From Campylobacter sp. RM16704 (GTDB lineage Bacteria > Campylobacterota > Campylobacteria > Campylobacterales > Campylobacteraceae): DNA of 64,000 nt. Shown here piece by piece: positions 26,514 to 38,070 of this stretch. How positions within the stretch are numbered: the stretch's first letter is position 1; the number at the start of each line of letters is the position of its first letter. The notes beneath the pieces are model-generated. The model did not search any database. It worked only from the letters and a program-made list of their open reading frames with translations, and was not told the origin of the DNA. A program made the translations under genes and the position numbers. The stretch lies in assembly GCF_000816245.1 (NCBI RefSeq), contig NZ_CP007769.1:590464-654463 (forward strand), read 5' to 3'.

Positions 26514-27306
26514 AAATCATCTTTCTTTAATATTTGCCTTAATGGTGATGATGTTTGCTTTTGAGTTTTTAATTATTACAAATAAAACTATAGAGCACTA
26601 TGAAAAACTTTTAAATAAAGATTATAATATTATTTTGGTAGGAAAAACTTATTTAGATAAAAAAAGTATAGAAGATCAAATTGAACATTTTCAATCGTTA
26701 GAAGTATTAAATCCTAGTGAGATGGTTGATAGGCTTAAAAATAATATTTCGGCTAAAAATATTGAAGTATTAAAAGCAACTTTGCCTAAATTTTATACTT
26801 TAAAGCTTAATAAACTTTTATCAGAAGATGAGTTAAAAATTCTAAAAGAAAAATTGTTGAAAAATCCAAATATTACTAAAATTGAAACATTTGCCAAGAC
26901 GCATACTAAAATCTATAAACTTCTTGTTTTAGTAAAGTTTTTACTATGGTTTTTCCTATTTATTATTATATTACTCAGTTTTGTGTTATTACTTAAGCAA
27001 ATGAAAATATGGCTTTTTGAGCATACTCAAAGGGTTGAAATTATGTGTTTGCTTGGAGCACCGTTTTGGTTTAGATCATTTATGCTTTATAAAATTGTTT
27101 TCATTGATTGTTTGATTGCATTTTTATTATTGGTGTTATTTTTCACTCAAGTGTATGATCTTGAATCAATTAAATTAGTTTTAGAAAGTGTGGATATTAG
27201 TTTACCTAAAATAAGCATATTTACACATCTATCTTTAGTGTTTTTGATAATACTTTGTGTATGTTTTGTTTGTGTGAATTTTGTAATGTTTAAGGTTAGA
27301 AAATGA
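26500..27306 (+). CDS. ftsX: Cell division membrane protein FtsX
   Basis: A 268-residue protein with the FtsX layout: one N-terminal helix (residues 8-26), a periplasmic domain of about 120 residues that would touch EnvC, then three helices. VEIMCLLGAPFWFRSFMLYKI is the conserved cytoplasmic loop that contacts FtsE. Sequence divergence is high, as usual for FtsX in this group, so the call rests on topology and position between ftsE and envC. Starts behind GGGAGA within the ftsE end; the stop overlaps envC. Confidence 0.85.
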   Translation: MKSFKNHLSLIFALMVMMFAFEFLIITNKTIEHYEKLLNKDYNIILVGKTYLDKKSIEDQIEHFQSLEVLNPSEMVDRLKNNISAKNIEVLKATLPKFYTLKLNKLLSEDELKILKEKLLKNPNITKIETFAKTHTKIYKLLVLVKFLLWFFLFIIILLSFVLLLKQMKIWLFEHTQRVEIMCLLGAPFWFRSFMLYKIVFIDCLIAFLLLVLFFTQVYDLESIKLVLESVDISLPKISIFTHLSLVFLIILCVCFVCVNFVMFKVRK

Positions 27307-28481
27307 AAAAATGCTTTTGGCTTTTTTTATTTTCCTTTTCTATTTTGTTTGCAAATGAAATCGCACAAAAACAAAAAGATATCAAAGAAAATGAAAGAGT
27401 GGTTAAACAACTTTCTAAGAAATTAGAAGATCTGGCTGATGAAATTTTAGAAAATGAAAAAAATCTTAAAAAAATTGCAAATGAAATTAATATTTTAAGT
27501 TCTAAAACTTCTAAGTTAGAAAGTTCTGTTAGAAATCAAATTAAATCTTTAGAGCAATTAAATGTGCAAAATAAAGAACTTTTAAAAAATAAAAATAAAA
27601 TAGAAGGAAAATTAATTGATTTAATAGCTAAAGATTTCGCTTATGACTTAGCTATTCCTAAAAATTATATAGAAAGTGAAGATAGTATTATTGTTCTAGA
27701 AATGATTGAAAATTTAGATAAAATTTTTAAAGATAATTTTTATCAAATTTCTAAAGATTATGAAGATATTAGTAAAAAAATCGAAGAAAAACAAACTCAA
27801 ATTACAATAATTAATACAAATTTAAAAAGCTACAAAAACCAAATTGATGAGCTTAAAAATCTTAGAAAAAAACAAGAACAAGAAATTGCAAAACAAAGAA
27901 CTGATAAAGAAATATATACAAGAAAATTATCTAATTTACAAGTACAACAACAAGAATTAAGACAAACTTTAAATAAATTAAAAATTATAAAAGAAAAGGA
28001 AGAAGAAAAAAAAGTTACACAAAAAATAGATGAAAAAAAACCATCAAATAATATCAAACAAGTAGGTTCAAGCTATCAAACAAGCAGTGTTAAGAGTTAT
28101 AGTGGTGTTAAAACTATAGCACCTTTAGAGTCATATATAGTAAAACAAAAATTTGGAAATTATATAGATCCTATTTACAATATTAAAATTTATAACGAAA
28201 ATGTTGTTTTAAAAAGTAATACTGCTAATGCTGCAGTGAGGAATGTTTTAGATGGTAAAGTGGTTTTTGCTAAGGCAACGCCAACTTTAAAAAAAGTAAT
28301 TATTGTTGAAAATAAAAATGGAATTCATACTATTTATGCGCATTTGGATAAAATAGCACCTGGTGTTAAAGTAGGAAGAAATATAAAAAAGGGATATATC
28401 ATAGGTAGGGTTGAGAGTGATTTAACTTTTGAAGTAACACAAAAGAATTTTCATATAAATCCTTTAGAAATGATTAGATAA
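27303..28481 (+). CDS. envC: EnvC-like murein hydrolase activator with degenerate LytM domain
   Basis: A 392-residue exported protein: signal peptide MKKCFWLFLFSFSILFANE, a long coiled coil (residues 20-230, rich in Lys, Glu, Gln and Leu), then a LytM-type domain. The first zinc-ligand motif (normally HxGxD) reads IYNENVV and the second HxH reads LTFEV, so the hydrolase site is lost, as in E. coli EnvC. It should therefore activate an amidase. A matching amidase gene (amiA) lies 5.5 kb downstream on the same strand, and FtsEX are encoded directly upstream. Confidence 0.85.
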   Translation: MKKCFWLFLFSFSILFANEIAQKQKDIKENERVVKQLSKKLEDLADEILENEKNLKKIANEINILSSKTSKLESSVRNQIKSLEQLNVQNKELLKNKNKIEGKLIDLIAKDFAYDLAIPKNYIESEDSIIVLEMIENLDKIFKDNFYQISKDYEDISKKIEEKQTQITIINTNLKSYKNQIDELKNLRKKQEQEIAKQRTDKEIYTRKLSNLQVQQQELRQTLNKLKIIKEKEEEKKVTQKIDEKKPSNNIKQVGSSYQTSSVKSYSGVKTIAPLESYIVKQKFGNYIDPIYNIKIYNENVVLKSNTANAAVRNVLDGKVVFAKATPTLKKVIIVENKNGIHTIYAHLDKIAPGVKVGRNIKKGYIIGRVESDLTFEVTQKNFHINPLEMIR

Positions 28482-28513
28482 ATTAGTTTTTTTTAATGCG
28501 AATTTTGGTATAG

Positions 28514-29257
<744 letters not shown>

Positions 29258-29271
29258 TACTAAGGAAAAAA

Positions 29272-29490
29272 ATGAGAGTAGAACAAATAGCTGCAAAAGC
29301 TTTAAAAAAAATGAAAGATGATAGGTATAAATTGGCTTTAGTAGTTGCAAAAAGAGCAGAAGAACTTGCTAATGGTGCAGACCCTTTGGTTAATTTAGAT
29401 AAAAACAAATATAAGTATACTGATATTGCTTTATATGAGATAGCAGAAGATAAAATCGTATTAGAGGGATTTATTGAAGCTAGTAAATGA
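29272..29490 (+). CDS. rpoZ: RNA polymerase omega subunit
   Basis: A 72-residue protein with the omega signature [35 protein letters not shown]. Omega assists folding and assembly of the beta' subunit. The position directly before spoT matches the rpoZ-spoT pairing in many bacteria. It overlaps the spoT start by 17 bp. Confidence 0.93.
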   Translation: MRVEQIAAKALKKMKDDRYKLALVVAKRAEELANGADPLVNLDKNKYKYTDIALYEIAEDKIVLEGFIEASK

Positions 29491-31660
29491 TGAATTATTG
29501 CTAGATAGGCTTATTAATGATGTAAAAAACTGTAAAGATTTGCAAAGAGCAAAAGAAATTCTCTTTTTAGTTTTTCCGCATTCTAATATTTTAGAAAGAG
29601 CTGTGAATTTTTGCATTCAAAAACATGAAGGGCAATTTAGAAAAAGTGGTGAACCTTATGCAGTTCATCCTATATTAGTTGCTTCTTTTGTCGCTTTTTT
29701 AAGTCCTATAGAATCTATGATTATAGCTGCTTTATTACATGATGTATTAGAAGATACAAATTGCAACGAAGAAGAATTGAGTTTAAATTTTGGTGAAGAA
29801 GTAACCAAACTAGTTCAGGGTTTAACTAAAATAGTTAGTATTAGAGAAGACCATCTTACACGCTCTAATTCAAATGAAAAATTAGCAAGATCTGCTTTAA
29901 CTTTTAGGAATATGCTTTTAGCTGGTGTTGAAGATGTTAGTATCCTTGTGATAAAACTTTGTGATAGATTGCATAATATGCTTACACTAAGTTATTTAAG
30001 AGAAGATAAAAGAAAAAGAATTAGTGAAGAAACTTTAGTGGTATACGCTCCTATAGCTCATAGACTTGGAATTTCAAGTATAAAAAATTTACTTGAAGAT
30101 TTAAGTTTTAAGTTTTTATTGCCTGAAGAATATATGCAGATAGATAATTATATTAACGCAAAAGATCAACAAATTCAACTTGAATTTAATGAATTTATTT
30201 CCAAAATAGAAATATTGTTTTTAGAAAATGGTTTTAGACAAGGTAGTTTTGTTATACACAAAAGAATTAAACATAATTATTCTATATATTTAAAAATGCA
30301 AAGAAAAGGTGTAGGACTTGAAGAAGTTTTAGATCTTTTGGGTGTTAGAATTTTGGTTGAGAAAGTTTATGATTGTTATTTGGCTTTAGGAATTCTACAT
30401 ACTCATTTTAATCCTTTAATTTCAAGATTTAAAGATTATATAGCATTACCAAAACAAAATGGGTATCAAACTTTACATACAACACTTTTTGATGCTAAAA
30501 ATATCATAGAAGCTCAAATTAGAACTTTTGATATGCATAAAACTGCTGAATTTGGAGTGGCTGCTCATTGGAAATACAAAGAAGGAAATATTGTTACTCC
30601 AAATTTAGAGTGGCTTGCAGATATTTCTATGCACGATAAAGAAGGAAATAATGTTCAAGATTATGATGCAATAGAACTCTATGAGTATGCTAAAGATAGT
30701 TTATATATAGAAGATATTGCAGTATATTCACCAAAAGGAGAAATTTTTACTTTACCTCGTGGAGCCACAGCTTTAGATTTTGCGTATGAAGTTCATACAA
30801 AAGTAGGGCTTCACGCAAAAGCAGCCTTTGTAAATCGTATTAGAGTCCCGCTTTTAACTGTGCTTAAAAATGGTGATATAGTTAGTATCGAGACATCTGA
30901 AGAAGAGTATTTTAGATGTTCTTGGATTGATAGTGTTAAAACAGGAAAAGCAAAAGCAAGTATAAGAGATTTCTGTAAACAAAAGAAAAAAGAATTAAAT
31001 AATAAAATTGCAATCAATCTTCTTTCTACTGTATTTAGTAAAGATTCAAAAATCATAAAAAAATGGCTAGAAAAAGAAAATTTTAGTAAAAAAATCAGAC
31101 AAATTGCTTTAGATTTTAATTATTTTAAAGATGTAATTAATGCTCTTAGAAAATATATGATTCAAAATCAAACAAGTAAATTTGAGCAAAATGAACAAAA
31201 ATTTGAAAGTATTATTATAGGTTCTAATTATAAAATTACTAGTATTAATTTTGATTATTGTTGTAGACCAAAAAGAGGAGATGAAATTATTGCTTTTAGG
31301 CATTCTACCAGTGCAACAATACATCACAAACTTTGCGAACAAGCAATGAAAATGATTGATGAAAATAAAGAAATGGTTTTTGCTTTGTGGAGTGATAGTT
31401 CTATAAAAAGTTATAAAATTATTGTTTCTATTGAAAATAAAAAAGGTTCTTTAGCAGATTTTTTGACTACTTTAGCTAAAATGCAAATTAATATTTTGAG
31501 TATTAATTCGACTGATTCAGAGCCTGTTGTAGCAAATTATTTTGAAGTGCAAGTTGAATTACCAAATAATATTGATGCTGAAAATACCAAAGAAAGATTA
31601 AAAACAAAGTATAAAATTTTAGACTTTATATCTTTAAATGATGCATATAATAATCACTAA
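29474..31660 (+). CDS. spoT: Bifunctional (p)ppGpp synthetase/hydrolase
   Basis: A 728-residue RelA/SpoT protein. The domains in order are: an HD hydrolase ([11 protein letters not shown], then [10 protein letters not shown], about residues 50-150), a synthetase ([12 protein letters not shown] to [11 protein letters not shown], about 255-350), a TGS domain ([32 protein letters not shown]), and a C-terminal ACT domain ([21 protein letters not shown]). Both catalytic halves look intact, consistent with a single alarmone enzyme controlling the stringent response. The start is TTG 29474, six bases after AGAGG and inside rpoZ, implying coupled translation. Confidence 0.94.
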   Translation: MKLVNDELLLDRLINDVKNCKDLQRAKEILFLVFPHSNILERAVNFCIQKHEGQFRKSGEPYAVHPILVASFVAFLSPIESMIIAALLHDVLEDTNCNEEELSLNFGEEVTKLVQGLTKIVSIREDHLTRSNSNEKLARSALTFRNMLLAGVEDVSILVIKLCDRLHNMLTLSYLREDKRKRISEETLVVYAPIAHRLGISSIKNLLEDLSFKFLLPEEYMQIDNYINAKDQQIQLEFNEFISKIEILFLENGFRQGSFVIHKRIKHNYSIYLKMQRKGVGLEEVLDLLGVRILVEKVYDCYLALGILHTHFNPLISRFKDYIALPKQNGYQTLHTTLFDAKNIIEAQIRTFDMHKTAEFGVAAHWKYKEGNIVTPNLEWLADISMHDKEGNNVQDYDAIELYEYAKDSLYIEDIAVYSPKGEIFTLPRGATALDFAYEVHTKVGLHAKAAFVNRIRVPLLTVLKNGDIVSIETSEEEYFRCSWIDSVKTGKAKASIRDFCKQKKKELNNKIAINLLSTVFSKDSKIIKKWLEKENFSKKIRQIALDFNYFKDVINALRKYMIQNQTSKFEQNEQKFESIIIGSNYKITSINFDYCCRPKRGDEIIAFRHSTSATIHHKLCEQAMKMIDENKEMVFALWSDSSIKSYKIIVSIENKKGSLADFLTTLAKMQINILSINSTDSEPVVANYFEVQVELPNNIDAENTKERLKTKYKILDFISLNDAYNNH

Positions 31661-31673
31661 AAAAGGTTTTATT

Positions 31674-32876
31674 ATGAATATTAATGAAATTATTAAAGAA
31701 ATTAAAAGAGGGATATCGGAAATTATTGATGAAGATAGATTAATTTTTTTAATTAGAAATTATTATGAAAAGGGTGAAAATTTCTTTGTAAAAGCTGGCT
31801 TTGATCCTACAGCAGCTGATTTGCATTTAGGGCATACTGTTGTTTTAAATAAAATGTCTTTACTTCAAAAACATGGGGCTATAGTGCAGTTTTTAATAGG
31901 TGATTTCACAGCACAAATAGGTGATCCTACGGGCAAAAGTGTTACAAGAAAAAAACTTGATAAAGAAGAAGTTCTTAAAAACGCCAAAACTTATGAAGAG
32001 CAAGTTTTCAAAATTTTAGATCCAAGCAAAACTCAAATTCATTTTAATTCTAAATGGCTTAATGAGTTAGGTGCAAGTGGTATAGTGGAATTGACTTCAA
32101 CTTTTAGTGTTGCTAGAATGCTTGAAAGGGATGATTTTACAAAGCGTTTTAAAGAACAAAGTTCTATATCTATTTGTGAATTTTTATATCCACTTTTACA
32201 AGGTTATGATAGTGTTGCTTTAAAAAGTGATATTGAAATGGGTGGAACGGATCAAAAATTTAATCTTTTGATGGGTAGACAACTTCAAAGAATATATAAT
32301 TGCAAAAAAGAACAAGCCGTTATAATGATGCCATTACTTGAGGGACTTGATGGTGTTAATAAGATGAGCAAAAGTTTGGGTAATTATATAGGAGTAACTG
32401 AAAGTGCTAAAGATATGTATGCTAAAGTTTTAAGTATAAGCGATGAATTAATGTTTAGATACTATGAGCTTTTAAGTGAGAAAAATTTAAGCGAAATTTC
32501 TCAAATGAAAGATGATATTAAAAATGGTTTATTGCATCCTAAAAAAGCTAAGGAAGATTTAGCTTTAGAAATTACTGTGCGTTTTCACTCAAATGAGTGT
32601 GCATTAAAAGCTAAGGAAGAATTTGACAAAGTTCATGGCGCAAAAGAGCTTCCTAGTGATATGCCAAGTTTTACTTTAGAAGGTAGTATTTGGCTTGCAA
32701 AAGCTATAGTAGAATGTAAAATGGAAAGCTCTACTTCAGCGTCAAGAAGATTGATTAATTCAAATGCGGTAAGTATTAATGGGGAAAAAGTTCAAGATGA
32801 ACAATTCCAACTAGAAAGCGGAGAATATATTTTACAAGTTGGAAAAAGAAAATTTGCAAAATTAAAGGTAGTATGA
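31674..32876 (+). CDS. tyrS: Tyrosyl-tRNA synthetase
   Basis: A 400-residue class I synthetase. GFDPTAADLHLGHTVV carries the HIGH motif (as HLGH) and KMSKSLGN is the KMSKS loop, with EMGGTDQKFNLLMGR between them. A C-terminal S4-like domain (STSASRRLINSNAVSINGEKV) binds the tRNA. It belongs to the TyrRS type common in epsilonproteobacteria. ATG 31674 has AAAAGG upstream. The stop overlaps the next start. Confidence 0.95.
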   Translation: MNINEIIKEIKRGISEIIDEDRLIFLIRNYYEKGENFFVKAGFDPTAADLHLGHTVVLNKMSLLQKHGAIVQFLIGDFTAQIGDPTGKSVTRKKLDKEEVLKNAKTYEEQVFKILDPSKTQIHFNSKWLNELGASGIVELTSTFSVARMLERDDFTKRFKEQSSISICEFLYPLLQGYDSVALKSDIEMGGTDQKFNLLMGRQLQRIYNCKKEQAVIMMPLLEGLDGVNKMSKSLGNYIGVTESAKDMYAKVLSISDELMFRYYELLSEKNLSEISQMKDDIKNGLLHPKKAKEDLALEITVRFHSNECALKAKEEFDKVHGAKELPSDMPSFTLEGSIWLAKAIVECKMESSTSASRRLINSNAVSINGEKVQDEQFQLESGEYILQVGKRKFAKLKVV

Positions 32877-33973
32877 TGAGTTTTAAAGCTTTAAAAATTG
32901 GAAAGCATGAAATAAAATATCCTATTTTTCAAGGTGGTATGGGTCTTGGTATAAGCTGGGATAAACTTGCTTCTGCAGTTTCTTTAAATGGTGGTTTAGG
33001 AATTATTTCCTCAGTGGGAACTGGATATTATGAAAATAGAACACATATAGATAAAGAGCTTAATGCAAAACCTTATGGAAGTGATAATTTTTATTCAAAA
33101 GCAGGCTTGAAAGCTTTGATAGATAATGCTAGAAAAGTTTGCGCTGATGCACCTTTGGGTTGTAATATTTTATATGCAAGTAATAATTATGCACAAATTG
33201 CACATAATGCTTGTGAAGTTGGTTTTAATGTAATAGTTTCAGGAGCAGGGCTTCCTACAAATTTACCTGAATTTACACAAGATTATCCTGATGTTGCTTT
33301 GGTGCCTATTGTATCATCTGCTAAAGCTTTAAAAATTATTTGTAAAAGATGGCAAAGTAGATATAATCGTTTGCCTGATGCAGTTATAGTTGAAGGGCCT
33401 AAGAGTGGAGGACATCAAGGTTTTACTTATGAACAATGTTTGATGGATGAGTATCAATTAGAAAATGTAGTTCCACAAGTTGCACAAGAAATTAAAAATT
33501 GGGGGGATATACCACTAATTGCTGCAGGTGGAATTTGGGATAAGCAAGATATAGAAAAAATGATGTCTTTAGGGGCAAGTGGCGTTCAAATGGGAACTCG
33601 TTTCATAGGAACTTTTGAATGTGATGCAAGTGATGATTTTAAACAGGTATTGCTTGAATGTAAAAAAGAAGATATTGAACTTTTAAAATCTCCAGTTGGC
33701 TATCCTGCAAGAGGAATAAGAACTAACCTTTTAAATTTAGTTGATAAAAGAATGGGGCCAAAAATTTCTTGTGTGAGCAATTGCGTTGCACCATGTGGCA
33801 GAGGCAAGGAAGCTACTAAAGTGGGTTATTGTATAGCAGATAGATTATATGATGCATGGAGCGGCAAAAAAGAAACAGGCTTATTTTTTACAGGTATTAA
33901 TGGATATAAACTAGATAAGCTTATTAGTGTAGAAGAGCTAATGAAAAAATTAGTTAATGGTGAAAATGCTTAG
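32873..33973 (+). CDS. Nitronate monooxygenase (NPD/2-nitropropane dioxygenase family)
   Basis: A 366-residue FMN TIM-barrel protein: PIFQGGMGLGISWDKLASAVSLNGGLGIISSVGTG at the start, VIVEGPKSGGHQG with the catalytic-region His, PLIAAGGIWDKQDIEKMMSLGASGVQMGTRF for FMN phosphate. Members oxidise nitronates; some relatives are FabK-type enoyl-ACP reductases, which are shorter. The C-terminal cysteine cluster (SCVSNCVAPCGRGKEATKVGYC) is a feature of this subgroup. ATG at 32873 or 32876 are both possible, overlapping the tyrS stop. Confidence 0.85.
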   Translation: MMSFKALKIGKHEIKYPIFQGGMGLGISWDKLASAVSLNGGLGIISSVGTGYYENRTHIDKELNAKPYGSDNFYSKAGLKALIDNARKVCADAPLGCNILYASNNYAQIAHNACEVGFNVIVSGAGLPTNLPEFTQDYPDVALVPIVSSAKALKIICKRWQSRYNRLPDAVIVEGPKSGGHQGFTYEQCLMDEYQLENVVPQVAQEIKNWGDIPLIAAGGIWDKQDIEKMMSLGASGVQMGTRFIGTFECDASDDFKQVLLECKKEDIELLKSPVGYPARGIRTNLLNLVDKRMGPKISCVSNCVAPCGRGKEATKVGYCIADRLYDAWSGKKETGLFFTGINGYKLDKLISVEELMKKLVNGENA

Positions 33974-35906
33974 AATAGTCTTTATTTTTTTATTATTTTG
34001 TCTTAGTGCTTTTGCTAATGCAGAAGTTAAGAAATTTGATCAATTTTTTTTAATTTCTAATTCAGATGAGAAACTACAACTACATCAACAACTAAAATCT
34101 TTGTATATACAAAGTGTAATTAATGATAATTCTGAAGAAAAGAATGAAATTTTAAAAAGATTAATTATAAGTTCTAATTCTTTAGGTTTTGATGATAAAG
34201 CTTATGTGCAAGAGCTCAAAGAAAGCGGAGTAAGTGAAGAAGAAATTTCACGTTTAAAAAATGCTTTAAAAGTTATACAAGATCAAAAAATAAAAAAAGA
34301 ACAAGCAAAAATTGAAACTAACGCTACAACATCTATTAATAAAAAAGAAGATAAAAAAGAAGATAAAAAAGAAGATAAAAAAGAAGATAAAAAAGAAGAT
34401 AAAAAAGAAGATAAAAAAGAAGATAAAAAAGAAGATAAAAAAGAAGATAAAAAAGCCCCAGTGCAAAAAGAGCTTTTTGTGCTTGATGTAAAAAAAATAG
34501 ATAATGGTGTCTTGCTTGATTTGAGTGAAAAAATCAGCCAAAAAGACATCAAAAATTTTACTCTCAAAGGTGATAAGAATTTTCGTTATGTTGCGGATTT
34601 TGATGGAATTTTAAAAGGATCTAAGAGAAATTTTGAATTTAAAGATTTTGATATTGTTGTTTCGCAGTTTGATCCGACTACTATGCGTTTAGTATTAACC
34701 TCTAAAAAAGAATTGAAAGTAAAAATAGAACTTAAAAACCAAAGTTTTTTTATGGGACTTGAAGAAATAGAAAAAAAAGAAAATCCAAAACCTAAACCTA
34801 TAACTAAAGCTCAAAATGAAGTAAAAAAATTAGCAGTAAAAAAAGAAATTGATAAAAAAAATGAGCCGTTGTATATATTAAAATCAATCAAAGAAAAAAA
34901 TGGTGTAAATTTAGAATTAAATAATGATATTGATATAGAAGATATTAAAATTAGTTCTTTTAAAGATGGTAAATTTTATCGTTCTATTGTAAGTTTTGAG
35001 GCAATATTGGAAGGTGATAGAAAAAAAATAAATATTAATAAAAATCAATCTATAACTCTGACTCAATATAATAAAACAACTGTTAGGCTTGTTTTAAGTT
35101 CAACAAGTAATTTTAAAACAAGTATTGATTTAGATGATAATGAGTTGTTTATAGGTTTTGAAAAAAATATCAAAAATACAAACCAAAAAACTAAGTTAAC
35201 AGAAAAGAAATCTTCAGTTAAAAAAGCAGGAAAAATTATAGTAATTGATCCAGGCCATGGTGGTAAAGATCCAGGTACTTTAGGTACTAAGGGTGTTAAA
35301 GAAAAGGATATAGTTTTAAATGTTGGATTAAAACTTGGTAATGAATTAAAAAAAAGAGGGTATAAAATCTATTATACTAGAAGTACAGATAAATTTATAA
35401 ATCTTAGAGATAGAACTTCTATGGCAAATGAAAAAATGGCCGATTTGTTTATTTCTATTCATGCAAATGCAGCACCAAACAAGCAAAAAGCAAAAACTCT
35501 TGAAGGAATTGAAACTTTCTTTTTATCACCTGCAAGAAGTGAAAGAAGTAAAAAAGCTGCAGAGTTGGAAAACCAATCGGATTTTGAAGAAATGAATTAT
35601 TTTTCTAAGCAAACTTTTTTAAATTTTTTAAATCGTGAAAAAATAGTTGCTTCTAATAAATTGGCTATTGATGTGCAAAAAAGTATTTTAAGTAATGTGC
35701 GTAAAAAATACAAAGTAGTAGATGGCGGGGTTAGGGAGGCTCCGTTTTGGGTTTTAGTAGGAGCTCAAATGCCTGCAATTTTGATTGAGACAGGTTATAT
35801 AAGTCATCCCAGCGAAAGAAATAGGCTCATAAATAATAATTTTCAAGAATTATTAGCTATTGGCATAGCTAATGGCATAGAAAGTTATTTTTATAAAAAT
35901 CAATGA
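33966..35906 (+). CDS. amiA: N-acetylmuramoyl-L-alanine amidase with two AMIN-like domains and a KKED repeat
   Basis: A 646-residue exported amidase that splits the glycan-peptide bond during septation. In order: signal peptide (residues 1-21), a helical segment, a Lys-Glu-Asp tandem repeat (126-161), two beta-rich AMIN-like domains (about 167-265 and 295-405), and a zinc Amidase_3 domain (from about 426). The metal ligands are visible in [32 protein letters not shown] and [13 protein letters not shown]. EnvC and FtsEX encoded upstream are its likely activators. ATG 33966 overlaps the monooxygenase end; ATG 33957 is a poorer alternative. Confidence 0.93.
   Translation: MLRIVFIFLLFCLSAFANAEVKKFDQFFLISNSDEKLQLHQQLKSLYIQSVINDNSEEKNEILKRLIISSNSLGFDDKAYVQELKESGVSEEEISRLKNALKVIQDQKIKKEQAKIETNATTSINKKEDKKEDKKEDKKEDKKEDKKEDKKEDKKEDKKEDKKAPVQKELFVLDVKKIDNGVLLDLSEKISQKDIKNFTLKGDKNFRYVADFDGILKGSKRNFEFKDFDIVVSQFDPTTMRLVLTSKKELKVKIELKNQSFFMGLEEIEKKENPKPKPITKAQNEVKKLAVKKEIDKKNEPLYILKSIKEKNGVNLELNNDIDIEDIKISSFKDGKFYRSIVSFEAILEGDRKKININKNQSITLTQYNKTTVRLVLSSTSNFKTSIDLDDNELFIGFEKNIKNTNQKTKLTEKKSSVKKAGKIIVIDPGHGGKDPGTLGTKGVKEKDIVLNVGLKLGNELKKRGYKIYYTRSTDKFINLRDRTSMANEKMADLFISIHANAAPNKQKAKTLEGIETFFLSPARSERSKKAAELENQSDFEEMNYFSKQTFLNFLNREKIVASNKLAIDVQKSILSNVRKKYKVVDGGVREAPFWVLVGAQMPAILIETGYISHPSERNRLINNNFQELLAIGIANGIESYFYKNQ
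34341..34448 (+). repeat. Tandem repeat, 9 x 12 bp (AAAAAAGAAGAT) inside amiA
   Basis: Nine identical copies of a 12-bp unit, each coding Lys-Lys-Glu-Asp, between the helical region and the first AMIN-like domain of AmiA. The copies have no base change among them, a sign of recent expansion or homogenisation. Copy-number change keeps the frame, since the unit is four codons. The opposite strand reads as phenylalanine-rich nonsense. Confidence 0.97.
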
Positions 35907-37738
35907 AAAAAGCAAATATTATTATTAAAAACAACACACCTTTTTCTTTGGATTTTGATGATTATTATTTTAATTGTGATGATGGTCTAGGTGAAAGTGC
36001 TTTTATTTATAGCAATGCCTTTGAATTTAATGAAAAACAAACTATTATTGCAGAACTTGGTTTTGGTATAGGTTTAAATTTTTTTCTTACACTAAAGCGC
36101 TTTTTAAAAGAAAAAAAAGATAGTCAAAGACTTTTTTATCTTAGTTTTGAAAATTTTTATATAGAAAAAGAAAAATTAAGAGAAATTTATAAAAATCTTG
36201 GTTTTTATGAGGAATTTAAAGAACTCTTGGAGCAATTTTTGCAATTTTATCCTATATGCAAAGATGGCGTTTATAGGTTTTATTTTCAAAATTGTTTTTT
36301 AGATTTGGTTTTTGGAGATGCTAAAGAAAAACTGCAAAATTTAGATTTTAAAGCTGATATTTGGTATTTAGATGGTTTTTCACCTGCTAAAAATCAAGAT
36401 ATGTTTAATGAAGATATTATAAAATATATAGCTAAAAATTCTAAAATAAAAGCTAAAATTTTGACTTTTTCTGCTGCTAGTTTACTCCAAAAAGCATTGC
36501 TTGCTAATAATTTTAGTGTAATCAAGATTAAAGGTTATAAAAAGAGAGAAATGATACAAGCTATTTTTAATGGCTTAGAATTTAAAAATAAGTTTGCATA
36601 TTTTAATACCCCATCATTAAGAAAAGATGTCAAAAAAATAGCCATTATTGGTGGAGGTATAGCAGGAGCCAGTTTAGCTTATGAACTTTCCTTAAGAAAT
36701 TGCAATATAGATGTTTTTGAAAAAGAAAATTCTTTAGGTAAAGGTGCTTCTGGAAATATTAATGGAATTTTAAGTTCTTTAATTTTAAAACCTGATGTTT
36801 TGCTTGGTGAATTTTCACAATATGCATTTTTAGAAGCAAGTAGATTTTATAGGCAAATTTTAAATTTAAATCCACAAGGTGTTTATGAATATGCACATAA
36901 TGAACTTATGCAAGAACGTTTTAAGAGTCAAAAAAATAATATCTTATTTAAGATTATAAATAAACAAGCTTTTTTGAAAGATGGAATGTGTATAAAGCCT
37001 CAAGAAGTAGTCAAGACACTTTTAGAAAAAAGTAGAGCAAGATTATTTTTTGAGTATGATTTTTTAAACTATTCTTATGAAAAAGAAAAATTTATTTTAA
37101 AATTTAGCAATAAAAAATCTTTAAAAGATTATGATGTTTTAATTTATGCACAAGGTGCTGATGTTAAAAATGTTTTAAACTATAAATATATGAAGTTAAG
37201 TAGTGTAAGAGGTCAATGTACTCATTTAAAACCATTTTTAAATAATTTGCATGCATTATCTTCCAAAGGCTATGTTTGTCCTATTAATAAAGAGTTAAAT
37301 TTGCAACTTATTGGTGCAAGTTATGATAGAATAAATCAAGATAATGTTCTTTTGGAAAAGGATGACTATCAAAATATTGAAAATATAAAAGAATTTTTAA
37401 AAGATACAAAATTAGAAATTTTAGGTGGTAAAGTTGGTTTTAGATCTTATTCTAGTGATAGATTTGCTATAGCAGGTCAAGCTTATGATGAAAAATTCTA
37501 TCTTCAAAATTATAAAGCACTTTTATGGCATAAAGATAAAGCTCAAATAAGTCCTAATGGTTTTATTCCTTTATATTTTTCAATAGCACATGGTTCTAGA
37601 GCATTTGCTAGTGCTATTATTTGTGCTAGAGTAATAAGTTCTTTGATTTTTGATGAACCAAGAATTGAAAAAGATTATTTATATGCTTTACATCCTTCTA
37701 GGTTTTTAATTCGCCAATTAAAAAAAGGAAATCTTTAA
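35903..37738 (+). CDS. mnmC: tRNA 5-methylaminomethyl-2-thiouridine biosynthesis bifunctional protein MnmC
   Basis: A 611-residue fusion. The N-terminal part (about 1-235) is a methyltransferase, with [17 protein letters not shown] for SAM and [17 protein letters not shown]. The C-terminal part (about 245-600) is an FAD oxidase ([22 protein letters not shown], then [11 protein letters not shown] and a C-terminal FAD motif). The two activities convert cmnm5(s2)U34 to nm5U and then mnm5U in tRNA. Its ATG overlaps the amiA stop. It ends the long co-directional gene series that begins at 22.5 kb. Confidence 0.93.
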   Translation: MKKANIIIKNNTPFSLDFDDYYFNCDDGLGESAFIYSNAFEFNEKQTIIAELGFGIGLNFFLTLKRFLKEKKDSQRLFYLSFENFYIEKEKLREIYKNLGFYEEFKELLEQFLQFYPICKDGVYRFYFQNCFLDLVFGDAKEKLQNLDFKADIWYLDGFSPAKNQDMFNEDIIKYIAKNSKIKAKILTFSAASLLQKALLANNFSVIKIKGYKKREMIQAIFNGLEFKNKFAYFNTPSLRKDVKKIAIIGGGIAGASLAYELSLRNCNIDVFEKENSLGKGASGNINGILSSLILKPDVLLGEFSQYAFLEASRFYRQILNLNPQGVYEYAHNELMQERFKSQKNNILFKIINKQAFLKDGMCIKPQEVVKTLLEKSRARLFFEYDFLNYSYEKEKFILKFSNKKSLKDYDVLIYAQGADVKNVLNYKYMKLSSVRGQCTHLKPFLNNLHALSSKGYVCPINKELNLQLIGASYDRINQDNVLLEKDDYQNIENIKEFLKDTKLEILGGKVGFRSYSSDRFAIAGQAYDEKFYLQNYKALLWHKDKAQISPNGFIPLYFSIAHGSRAFASAIICARVISSLIFDEPRIEKDYLYALHPSRFLIRQLKKGNL

Positions 37739-38070
37739 AATTTATTCTATTTTTTCATATTTTTTAGAGGATTAAATGTAAAAATTCAACTTATAAATAA
37801 AAAATTCTAAAAGATAATTAATTTTTATTTTAAAAAATTGATATGTTTAAAAATTATAACCGCAATAAGATTTTATTTTTAGAATTAAACAATTAGAATT
37901 TTTATAAATAAATTTTTATTAAAATATTGGAAATATAATTGATTAATTTCATAAGATTAGAACATATCAGTTATATTGCAAAGCAAATTATTAAAGATGC
38001 AAATTATGTTCGTATTAAGCAAATTTGAGATATAAATAAATTATATAGCAAATATTAAGAGAGATAACAA
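37739..38070. other. AT-rich gap between mnmC and the beta-barrel gene
   Basis: 332 bp with no long gene. A plus-strand frame from about 37939 to 38028 codes LINFIRLEHISYIAKQII, then about 11 more residues and a stop. It has no start signal and may be a decayed remnant of a longer gene. The rest is A/T runs and no terminator hairpin for mnmC is evident. The right end supplies the region upstream of the GTG start of the barrel gene. Confidence 0.45.

Noticed and set aside
34266-34567. Two long minus-strand frames rich in Phe or Ser across the amiA repeat
   Set aside because: They are only the antisense of the 12-bp repeat; the plus strand encodes a complete amidase with conserved zinc residues.
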